Assembly (NCBI GenBank): GCA_023614405.1
Contig: CM042693.1
Location: 158,798,731 to 158,862,730 of the forward strand
Length of the DNA stretch: 64,000 bases
Source: Avena insularis
Lineage: Eukaryota; Streptophyta; Magnoliopsida; Poales; Poaceae
Reading direction: 5' to 3'
The position numbers and the translations under genes are program-made. The notes below the pieces were generated by a model. That model saw only the letters and a program-made list of their open reading frames with translations, ran no database searches and was not told where the DNA came from. Below, in pieces: positions 55,898 to 64,000 of this stretch. The stretch's first letter is position 1. Each line of letters begins with the position of its first letter.

Positions 55898-57277
55898 ATG
55901 GGCGAGAAGGCCCTACCATTCTACCAGCTGCTGCGCAAGGCAAACAAGTTCGAGTGGACACCAGAAGCCAACGATGCATTCGAAAGCCTCAAGCGGCTCC
56001 TCTCTACCTCGCCCGTTTTGGTCACGCCAAAGGAGCGCGAGCCCCTGCTGCTGTACATAGCAGCCACACACCAGGTGGTCAGCACCGTACTCATGGTCGA
56101 ACGAGCCGAAGAAGGCAAGACCCACGGGGTCCAGCGCCCAATTTACTACCTCAGCGAGGTACTGACACCAACAAAGCAGAGGTACCCTCACTACCAGAAG
56201 CTAGCCTACGACGTGTTCATGACGGCTCGACGGCTGAGCCATTACTTCCAGGAGCACCAAGTGATGGTCGTCAACGAGGCACCCCTGAACAGCATTCTGA
56301 ATAATCCAGAGGCCATAGGACGGGTGGCTCTGTGGGGCATCGAACTATCACCCTTGGACATCGTCTACGAGAAGCGACACGCAATCAAATCTCAAGTCCT
56401 TCCGGACTTCCTGGTACATTGGATGGAGCTGCAGCTGCGGACACCCTGGACATGTCGCGATCATGGACAATGCACTGACGGCTCCAAGCGCGAAGTCGGG
56501 CGAGGTGGTCATCTTGACCTCCCGCAAGGCGACAAGATGAAGTACGTTCTTCGGATGAAATTCAGAGCCTCCAACAACGAGGCCGAATACGAAGCCCTCA
56601 TCCATGGCATGAGGATGGCAAAAATATGCGGCGCAACGCGCCTGGTCATCTACGGTGACTCCAACCTCGTCGTCCAGCAGACAATGAATGAGTGCGACGC
56701 ACATGCCGAAAACATGATCGCGTACTGCGCGCTCTACAACGCACTCGAAGGTGAATTCGACGGCTGCGAACTTCGGCACGTTGGAAGAGAAAGCAACGAG
56801 GAAGCCGATAGACTCGCCAACATCGGCTCCACTTGCGCAAAGGTGCCACCAGGAGTGTTCCTCGAACAGATCTGCGTACCATCCATCAAGCGAAAGTTCC
56901 CCAAGGGATCACCCGAAGAAGCAGAACACTCGGGAGCCACGCTACCCGAAGGACACGAAGGACCCGAAAATCTGGACACAGAGGTAGCCATGGTCAACCT
57001 AATGCAGGTCATGGCAGTCGAAGAAACTTGGACGCGACCATACCTCCAGTTCTTGATAACCGGAGAATTGCCTGACAGCCTAACAGACGCCCGACGCATA
57101 TCTCGCTGGTCAAAAGCCTTCATCGTCATCAACGGCGAGCTGTACAAGCGCAACATCACGGGTGTACTTCAACGGTGCGTCACCATCGACGACGGCAAGG
57201 CCATACTCCAAGACATCCATGAAGGCATCTGCGGCCACCACGCAGGCAGCCGCTCCCTTGTCGCTAAAGCTCTATGA
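55898..57277 (+). pseudogene. pol of the Tat element: double RNase H and start of integrase
   Basis: 459 open codons. The first part is the degenerate gypsy RNase H (FEWTPEANDAFESLK, PLLLYIAAT, RPIYYLSEVL, YDVFMTARRLSHYF). The second is a separate RNase H of the archaeal-like type that characterises the Tat lineage: TDGSKREVG (about 56475), FRASNNEAEYEALIHGM (Glu, about 56565), VIYGDSNLVVQQ (Asp, about 56655) and ESNEEADRLANIG (Asp, about 56790), so all four acidic residues are present. After GSTC and a variable linker, the integrase zinc domain starts (HEGICGHHAGSRSL). It ends at TGA 57275-57277, where the frame would otherwise continue directly. Confidence 0.88.
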
Positions 57278-58264
57278 GCAGGATTCTACTGGCCAAAGGC
57301 CATGAGTGACGCAAAGGACATCGTCCGAAGATGCAACGGATGCCAACGGTTCACCGACAAACCGCACGCACCTGGGTCCGAGCTCAGACCCATACCTATA
57401 GCTTGGCCTTTCGCTCAATGGGGCCTCGACATGATCGACAAACTGCCAAAATCCTCGAAAGGGGGACACGTCTTCCTCCTGGTTGCAGTCGACAAATTCA
57501 CCAAGTGGATCGAGGCCATGCCGGTCACCAACCAGAAAGGCAAAACTGCCGTCAAGTTCTTCGAGTCCATTGTCTACAGGTTCGGCGTACCACACAGCAT
57601 CATCACCGACAACGGATCAAACTTCATCTCCGAAGAATTCTAGGACTTCTGCGAAGGCCTTGGGATCAACATCACGTATGCCTCAGTGGCACACCCGCAA
57701 ACGAACGGGCAAGTGGAAAAGGCCAACGGCCTAATCGGCGCCGGCATCAAGAAGCGCCTCATGAGCTCACTTGAACAAAAAGCTGGAAACTGGACGAAAG
57801 AGCTACCATCCGTCCTGTGGAGCTTAGGGACTACGCCAAACAGCTCCACCGGCTACACATCGTTCTTCATGGTACACGGAGCCGAGGCCGTGCTACCAGC
57901 CGAAGTACGCCACCAGGCCCCGCGGGTCGTCGCTTACAGCGAAGCCGAATCCACGATTGCACTTGAAGACGCTGTCGACACACTCGACGAAGCACGGGAT
58001 ATAGCAGCATCTCGATCAGCGGTGTACCAGCAGAGTCTCTGCAACTACCATAGCCGCCGGCTGCGCCCAAGATCCTTCGTCGAAGGAGACCTCGTCTTGC
58101 GACTCAAGCAAAAGCGACCGAATAAATTTGAGTCACCATGGGAAGGACCCTACGTCATCACCGAAGTCATCCCAGGTGGCGCCTATCGCCTCAAGCACGT
58201 GGAGTCTGGAGTCGCATACTCCAACCCATGGAATATCTCGCACCTGCGACGATTCTATCCATAG
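57278..58264 (+). pseudogene. pol of the Tat element: integrase
   Basis: In the same frame as the preceding part, interrupted only by TGA 57275-57277 and TAG 57641-57643. Zinc-binding Cys pair CNGCQRF (about 57334). Core Asp in WGLDMIDKLP (about 57427), Asp in IITDNGSNF (about 57607), Glu in NGQVEKAN (about 57715). The C-terminal part (RSFVEGDLVLR, WEGPYVITEVIPGGAYRL, NPWNISHLRRFYP) ends at TAG 58262-58264. No chromodomain, as expected for Tat. Apart from two nonsense codons this integrase is intact. Confidence 0.9.
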
Positions 58265-58651
58265 CAACCTACCCCCCTTTTACTTTCAATAAGGCTTTCA
58301 GCCAAGGCTATTCAGCCGAACAATGTACCTCCTCCATCACGATATAAATAAAGCTAAGTGTCTCGCCCCAAAACTTCGGTTCACTATTTTCTGCAACTCT
58401 ACTACATGCTACAAACGCACTCGGGGGCTCCTCCACCTCACGATTTCATCGACTGAGGACCAAACATGTACACCTGAGTAGCTGACAATGTCAGGCAAAC
58501 GAAAAGGACACGTACTCAATCAAAGCACTGCGTGCTCACAAACAAACAAACCTTTACAACAAAGGGCACAACACGCCCAGCCGAAATATACAAATTTTAC
58601 ACTTCTCTCTTTTTACAGGTACTACCTATGTTGAAGAATAACCTGGGCACG
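58265..58651 (+). other. Spacer after pol with a tract resembling the polypurine site
   Basis: No coding similarity. CACTCGGGGGCTC at 58418-58430 resembles the sequence directly before the 3' LTR. Confidence 0.55.
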
Positions 58652-59437
58652 CTACTCAAACAAATCTACAATCTGTTCGGCATACTGCCTTACAACCGCG
58701 TAATGCGGACGCATGTCCCACTCGCCACCATCAGGGCGAAGAGGTGGCCCAGCGGCCACAGCAGCGAAATCCACGTCAGGACGGTGCAGCCTCACAAGAG
58801 ACAAAGCAGCCTTCACTCCTGTGACAAGCTGCTGCCGCACCAACTCCTTGACATTGCTTACGCTTTGAAACTTCGACAGAAGACCCGCAAGGCTTGTCGG
58901 TATGGCATCCAAAGGGAACATGACGTGCAGCACCGAAGCAAGCGATGTCTGCACTTGGCGGAGCACCCGCGAAACTTGATGAACACGATCCTGCACCGTC
59001 GCTAGAGCTATGGCGCGATCACGATCCATCCAGAAAAAGCCGCCGGCCTCCATGTCCTGTTGAGTCAAGCAATTTACCCGAACAGCGACACGCTCCTTTT
59101 CTTCCCTCGGAGCAAGATTCGCACCTGCAACAATCGCACAAAATAAGAGTAAGGCCAGCAGGCTCATCCAAAGAACCGAGCTACAGCTCGAACCAAAGAA
59201 CAACTTACATTGCAGCTGCTCGGACAGCCGAACCAGCTCCGCCATCAAGTACTCCTCTCTGGCTGCACCACGATCCGCCTTGGACTTCCAAACGTCGGCA
59301 TGAGCGCGTAACCCGAGCAACTCCCTCTCCAGACTACGCACATGATCCCGAAGGAAAGTGAGCTACGAGGAATCATCTAAGGATGGTCGCAACGGCATTG
59401 CGAATGAGGCGTCAACAGGATCAGCACCCGAAGGAAC
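58652..59437 (-). pseudogene. Second antisense unit of the Tat element, two exons
   Basis: Minus strand. The exon 59437-59209 (acceptor GCTGCTCTAG, donor CAAT|GTAAGTTG) has a coiled-coil-like sequence (LERELLGLRAHADVW, LMAELVRLSEQLQ) and one in-frame TAG (59365-59363). The exon 59124-58652 (acceptor GATTGTTGCAG) joins in phase 1 and is open for 157 codons: APREEKERVAVRV, GGFFWMDRDRAIA, VSRVLRQVQTSLASVL, ending EQIVDLFE then TAG. Upstream exons were not found; it may be a separate gene or a 3' part that once belonged to the larger antisense gene. Function unknown. Confidence 0.6.
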
Positions 59438-59600
59438 CTAGAGCAGCAGCAAAAGAAAGGAACACAGACATTCAGCCAAGGATAGAGCACAACTCAGAGG
59501 AATTCATTAAATATATAAGGCCACTACGTGGCACAAGGATGGTGTTCTTCACGATATTTACAACAAAAGTAGACTACAAACTACCCTACGCCTACTACGC

Positions 59601-62404
59601 CTACGATGCAGGACCCTGAGTCGCCTCGGAGCCAGACTGCCTAGCTTTGGCCCCGCCCTGCTGCCGCGGTGCATACTCAGACAGCAAATCAATGAGCTTG
59701 GGCCCATATTGCTTGCAGCGAGCAGAATAGGCAGCAAAGGCTACCTCGGATCCATCCGCAGCCGTCGGCATCCGAGAGGTGATCTGGGGCAGATCCAGCT
59801 CTGCTCCAGCCGCCAAGGCCATCGCCAGCCCGACAGACACGCTAATGCCCTTCTGCTTGCGCTTGTACGCCGCAGACGCTTCGGCTGACAGAGCCTCCGC
59901 CAGAGCATCCACATCATCAAGGGCTGCGCCCTTCGGGACAAGCTCCTTGTAGAAGCGACCAAGGACCTCTTTCGCCTTGGCAAGGGAGTTGACGACGGTG
60001 CTGCAGCGGTCTTCGACCGCCACAGTGGCATCATCTAGAGCACTCCCGTGCTCCAGAGCACCGCGGTCGAACTCGATGCTTGCGGCATCTGAGACAAAAG
60101 AAGAAAAGCATGAAGAAAAGCAGCATAGAAGAAGACCCGAAGAAAAAGAAACAAGTACAAAACTAGCACTCACCCGAAATAGCCTTGGCAGCAGCCATGA
60201 GCTTCGCCGCCACCTCTCTTTCACGAGCAGCCGCAACGGTGGCCATTTGCTCCTCACGATCTGCGGCCTCCTGCTGCAGACGCTCCTTCGCTTCGGTTGC
60301 CTTAGTCAGCTCTAGCTCGAGGCGCTTTTTCGCGCCAATGGCGGCTTCGGCTTTCTGCTCCGACTGACCAAGGCTCTTCTTGAGAGCGTCGACCTTACGG
60401 AGAGAATCGTTATGCTCCTCTGCATTCAAGACAAGCAAGTGTCAAACAACAGAACCAGGATACATAAGAGAGGCATTGAAAGACAGATGGATACATTGAA
60501 GCTGCCGAAGGTTCGCCTCCAGCACCAGGCGCTCTTGCACCAGCCGGTTGGCCTCCTGCACAAAAGGCTGCAGAAAAAGAAATAGCAGTAAGAAAAGGGC
60601 TTGGAGGCTACGCCCAACACAAAGGATTAAAAAACAAAATTCGCACACGAAGACACTCGGGGGCTCCCCCCGTGACATGAAGCAGAAAAACTTACATGCT
60701 CTGATGGTGACTCCGAAGGACCGCCTGCGAAATTCTGAGGCGCAACCACCTGCACCTCCTACAACGGAGGATCCGGAGCCGCGCCACCCGAGGTTGCCAC
60801 CGTCTGAGGCGGAGGAGACGCAATTTTCGACTCCCCCATCATCTCTCGCGCACCACCACTAGAGGAATCATGGGAGGAATGTCTGCATATGAACCAATCA
60901 GCATAAGCGCGACAACCATGAAGGACAAAGGACAATAGTACAAAAAGAAACTTACGAGCCCAGTGAGCTCAGGTCGAAGACAGGAGGAGTCCTTCGGGCT
61001 CTCTTCTCCTCCTTCTTTTCTTCCTTCTTCTCCTCCTTTTTCTCTTCCTTCTTCCGCTTCTTTGGTCATGCAAGGCCACAGCCACAGGAATGGCAGGAAT
61101 GGGAGAAGTAGAACCCCCATGACCGTCACTATGACGCTCAAGGCCCAGAGGGTGTCTGGGAGTCGGAGGAGTCGAGGCATCCGAAGACTCGCTGGAGCTC
61201 CGTGACCGTTTTCGCGTATGGTCCTCACTCGACTCGTCGGCATCCTCCACCGGAGATCGCGCCGACGGTAGCTCGGACACGGAATCAACCACTTCATTAT
61301 CCGGGGCATTCGGATACCTTTTGGGCAACGGCGGTACCATGCCTACACTTTGAAGCTCTGGAAAAACAGAAGGAACTTTGTTAGCAAACAAAGGAACTAA
61401 AAACACAGCCGACAAAAAGCACTACATGCACAAATCTACACCTGCGGTACGGCCAACGTCAAAGAAAATGGAGGAGTTAGCGACTTCCCCGGGATCTCTT
61501 CTTCAGCTTTGAACTTCAGCAACGCGCGAAGGGCCCTGTCAAGATCCCCCTCGGACATTTTCTCAGCCGAAACCCTCGTCGGATCACAGCGCCTAGAATA
61601 AAGAAACATCGGGTGCGCCCTCGCTTGGAGAGGCTGCACCCGACGCTCAAGAAAAGTCCGGATGATGTCCACGCCGTTCACCTTTTTCTCCGGAATCAGC
61701 TGGAGAACCTCCACCCGACGGTAAAGGGCCTCTATCTCCTCCACCTCACCGTCCAAGATTTGGTTTTTCCAAGACCTTTTTCGCTCAATCATTTGGGAGG
61801 GGTTAAAAGGAACAAGACCAAAATCTTGCCCGGGCACTACGGAGTCACGGGTATAAAACCATCGCCTCCGCCAGTACTGGACAGATTCGGACATGGAAAA
61901 GGAAAAGAAGAGCAGATTGGGACTAAGGGAGATGATGAAACCCCCAATGGGATACACACCATCCGAACCAGATTGCCTCTTCATGGAATAGAGCTTCCGA
62001 AAGAGGCCAAAGTGCGGCTCAATGCCAAGCCAGCACTCACAAAAAGTGATAAAACACGCAATGTGGAGAAGTGAATTGGGAGACAGATGATGAAGCTGAA
62101 TCCCATAGAAGAAGAGCAGTCCACGAAGGAAGTCGTGGACCGGAAAAGAAAACCCACGCAAAACGAAGGCGAGAAACATAACCCGATACCCAGATGGGGG
62201 ATGGGGGATTACCTCATTGCCGGGGAGTTTGACGGCCTCCCTATCTTGCGGGATCAGGCCCCGCTCGCGAAGCTTGCGGAGATCACTCTCCCGCGTCTCT
62301 GATCGCCGCCAGCCACCATCGGTGACGTGAGTAGCGGCGGTGACCTTTTTTCCTCCGGCAGCACTGGTCCCAACCGTAGATGAAGATTTCTTTGGTTTCC
62401 CCAT
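59601..62404 (-). pseudogene. Six-exon antisense gene of the Tat element (gypsy-type transposon domain)
   Basis: Minus strand. Exons: 62404-61442, 61355-60956, 60882-60696, 60567-60495, 60419-60174, 60088-59601. All introns have GT..AG borders, several ideal (GTAAG, GTGAG, TTTCTTTTTCTGCAG). Exon 1 starts MGKPKKSSSTVG and carries the plant 'putative gypsy type transposon' domain (FPVHDFLRGLLFFYGIQLHHL, HIACFITFCECWLGIEPHF, YWRRRWFY). Exons 2-3 are Ser/Arg/Glu-rich (low complexity), exon 4 is coiled-coil-like (NRLVQERLVLEANL), exon 5 is a long coiled coil and exon 6 is an Ala-rich helical tail. Phases agree at all junctions except exon 2, which needs a one-base shift in its purine-rich tract (about 61000-61080). 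A TAG (60761-60759) lies in exon 3 and a TAG forms at the exon 4/5 junction. Function unknown. Confidence 0.72.
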
Positions 62405-62902
62405 TGCGCTATGGCGGCGCCGGCGGTGAAAACGCAGAAAGAACGAAGGAAATGTGGAAGGATATCCCAGCGCGAAGCAAGAATCGCTCGAGCACAAGGA
62501 GGCAGTGAACACAAGAACTGGTGCGGTGAAAACAAACCACGGTTCCCCCAATGATTATAACAGCGAAGACGACGAACGACAGCCGTCCATCCAGAAGACC
62601 TAACGCCAACGGCAGATCTGACCATACACGTGTCAGCACCACAACGAACCGTCGTTACCACGCCATCCACTACGCGCGGAAATCGAGGAGACACCGTAAT
62701 TATCTCCACGCAGCGCGTGACCGGTCAATTCAAAGTCAGCAAATGGGACCCACGTTCGTCCAGTCAAGTCATCTCTGGCGTAGCAGACGCTTGAGGTCAT
62801 CGATCGTCAGCACTGATGTCATCAAAAGCTATACTAGCACCAACTACAATTCTTCGGCTCCACAGCTAAGAGTACTCACTCGAATCTTCGATTCGACTAA
62901 AT
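62405..62902. other. Upstream region of the antisense gene
   Basis: No coding similarity was seen. A TATAA on the minus strand at 62559-62555, about 155 bases before the antisense ATG, is a possible but unproven promoter element. Confidence 0.35.
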
Positions 62903-63710
62903 ACTCGGGGGCTACTCCTATCAGGAGCGCTGGCCGCGCACCCGGAAGATGAATAACGACAAAGTATTTCTTCGAGTCCTACGTCGAGTCTACGACTCCA
63001 CTACGGACTCGGGGGCTACTCCCATAGGGAGGATGGATTTAAGCATCTGAAAATTTTTGAGTCCTATGGACTTAACAACCGAACAATGCTTGAACTAAAG
63101 TCTCTGCTCGAGTCTACGACTCGAACAGACACTCGGGGGCTACTCCCATAGGGAGCGCTGGTCGCGCACCCTATGAATTCTTCGACTGTGATCTTTCGGA
63201 TCAGCACGCAAAAACTTTTTGGCATCTCTGCCCCAACAAACGCTGAGTGAGCAACAATCTCCTTGGCCACCCGAAACACCTCCGCGGTGACAAATGTTCG
63301 GATGCTGCGTCTACGACGCAAAGATAAGACCTGGAGATATCATCTGACGGCCTAGCAAAGTACATGACTACGCTCTGCTAGTATAAATCCATGTCAACAG
63401 GCGTGATGAAAAATCCCGACGGACGCGTTGGGTACATTAATTAAAATCACTGGAATTCCACTCCTGTAAGTCCTCCGCGGCCTGAGTCGAATTACGCCAG
63501 CATATGTTCCAGGTCCGAGTTGAGGGACTCGAACTTGAAGAAGATCGTGTTGTTTCGTCCTAAGACAGTTAACTGACCCTGATCCGTCGGGTGAGTCAGG
63601 CACACGCGTCAACAATCCCTACACACATATACTATTAATACATAGTTGCACTCAAAAGATGGAAGAGTCCTCAGCCGAATCTACGATTCGACTGATCACT
63701 CGGGGGCTAC
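62903..63710 (+). repeat. Degenerate repeats containing ACTCGGGGGCTACT before the 3' LTR
   Basis: ACTCGGGGGCTACTCC at 62903-62918, 63007-63023 and 63131-63147 and ACTCGGGGGCTAC at 63698-63710, each preceded by a variant of GAGTCTACGACTC and followed in three cases by CC(A/T)AT(A/C)(A/G)GGAG. The last copy directly abuts the 3' LTR and so holds the polypurine tract. Confidence 0.8.
63698..63710 (+). other. Polypurine tract region of the Tat element
   Basis: ACTCGGGGGCTAC immediately before the LTR start TGACATGG. The form CTCGGGGGCTAC is usual for RIRE2-like elements, from recall. Confidence 0.7.
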
Positions 63711-64000
63711 TGACATGGTTATACCCTACGGGTACGTGACTTCAGCATACCTGGTCCAGCCCAAGGAAGGCCCACAGTAGATATACGCTGGCCCATGAAT
63801 TTCGGGTGGCCAAGGCCCATGACGCCTTCGGATCCTTCGAGAGCAAGACTAGTATAGATAGGAAATTCAAAGGGGTAAAACCCTAGAACCTGTAACCGAC
63901 TAGGACTATGCCCGGGACCTGCCTAAGTCTATATAAAGGCCAGGAGGGCAAGTCCTAGATCTCTCGACTCATACTTTCGCACACGCCTCCACGCCAGATC
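63711..64000 (+). repeat. 3' LTR of the Tat element, first 290 bases
   Basis: Matches 51457-51749 with about six substitutions and one 3-base gap. TATATAAA at 63930-63937. The window ends inside it. Confidence 0.95.

Larger units (their letters stand above)
51457..64000 (+). mobile_element. Tat-lineage (Retand/RIRE2-like) gypsy retrotransposon
   Basis: 5' LTR 51457-51955 (499 bp), primer site, gag, a DGGSG-type protease, reverse transcriptase, a first degenerate and a second RNase H, integrase, antisense genes, and the start of the 3' LTR at 63711. The double RNase H, the short LTRs with a large 3' non-pol region and the antisense ORFs are typical of the Tat lineage. Over the 290 bases available the two LTRs differ by about six substitutions and one 3-base gap by eye (~2%), so insertion is recent compared with the surrounding elements. 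The 3' end lies outside the window. Confidence 0.92.

Noticed and set aside
58652..59341. Reading the minus-strand frame through the stretch 59208-59125 as one continuous protein
   Set aside because: That stretch has an ideal GTAAG donor and a GTTGCAG acceptor with matching phase and encodes only a hydrophobic run; it is better read as an intron.
62903..63710. CRISPR-like array of CTCGGGGGCTACT repeats
   Set aside because: Only four copies, irregular spacing (104-567 bases), plant retroelement context, and the last copy is the polypurine tract.

Overview
The window is a gene-free, transposon-packed stretch of a large grass genome. I find no host gene. The element types and their landmarks (a copia element whose LTRs carry the Angela/BARE-1-type terminus, a gypsy element with the LTR ends and tRNA-Asp primer site of the Triticeae Sabrina group, two Tekay-type chromoviruses with 4-kb LTRs, a CACTA element starting CACTACTAGGAAAA) point to subfamily Pooideae (Triticeae, oats or relatives). 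The species cannot be fixed from this sequence.

Layout. 1-491 is the end of a diverged Tekay-like LTR. 1357-2506 is a broken LINE endonuclease region. 2634-23966 is a minus-strand Sabrina-like element (TSD AGCAT). Its 5' LTR was later split by a complete plus-strand Tekay chromovirus, element A, 8165-22745 (TSD GTAAC). 23972-27537 is part of another long, old LTR (LTR C). A second Tekay chromovirus, element B, starts at 27538. Its integrase is cut at 36714 by a CACTA transposon starting at 36715. The CACTA tnpD gene is split by a minus-strand Angela-like copia element, 38143-47013 (TSD GAAGC). Its tnpA-like gene is cut at 51456 by a Tat-lineage gypsy element, 51457 to beyond 64000. The right part of the window is therefore four levels deep, and the 3' ends of three elements lie downstream of it.

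Coding state. Every polyprotein is broken by stops, frameshifts, insertions or deletions. The Tat element has lost the catalytic YxDD box of its reverse transcriptase. Three ORF groups go beyond the usual gag-pol set. (1) A coiled-coil, acidic-tailed ORF lies upstream of gag in both Tekay elements. (2) A six-exon antisense gene with nearly clean splice phases, plus a second antisense two-exon unit, lies between pol and the 3' LTR of the Tat element. (3) An exon-intron-like module inside the long LTRs is shared by A, B and, in part, C. It has a GTGAG donor, a short acidic exon, a GC-AG intron in A and B, and a short acidic last exon ending in a stop, with intron phase 1 kept throughout. The third is the least expected structure here. 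No in-frame ATG is visible for it, so whether it is coding is open.

How the parts relate: LTRs supply promoters, primer sites sit just inside each 5' LTR, gag-pol supplies particle and replication proteins, and the CACTA tnpD/tnpA pair would have acted on the palindromic subterminal repeats at 36751-37145. None of these systems looks intact. What remains is a readable insertion chronology.
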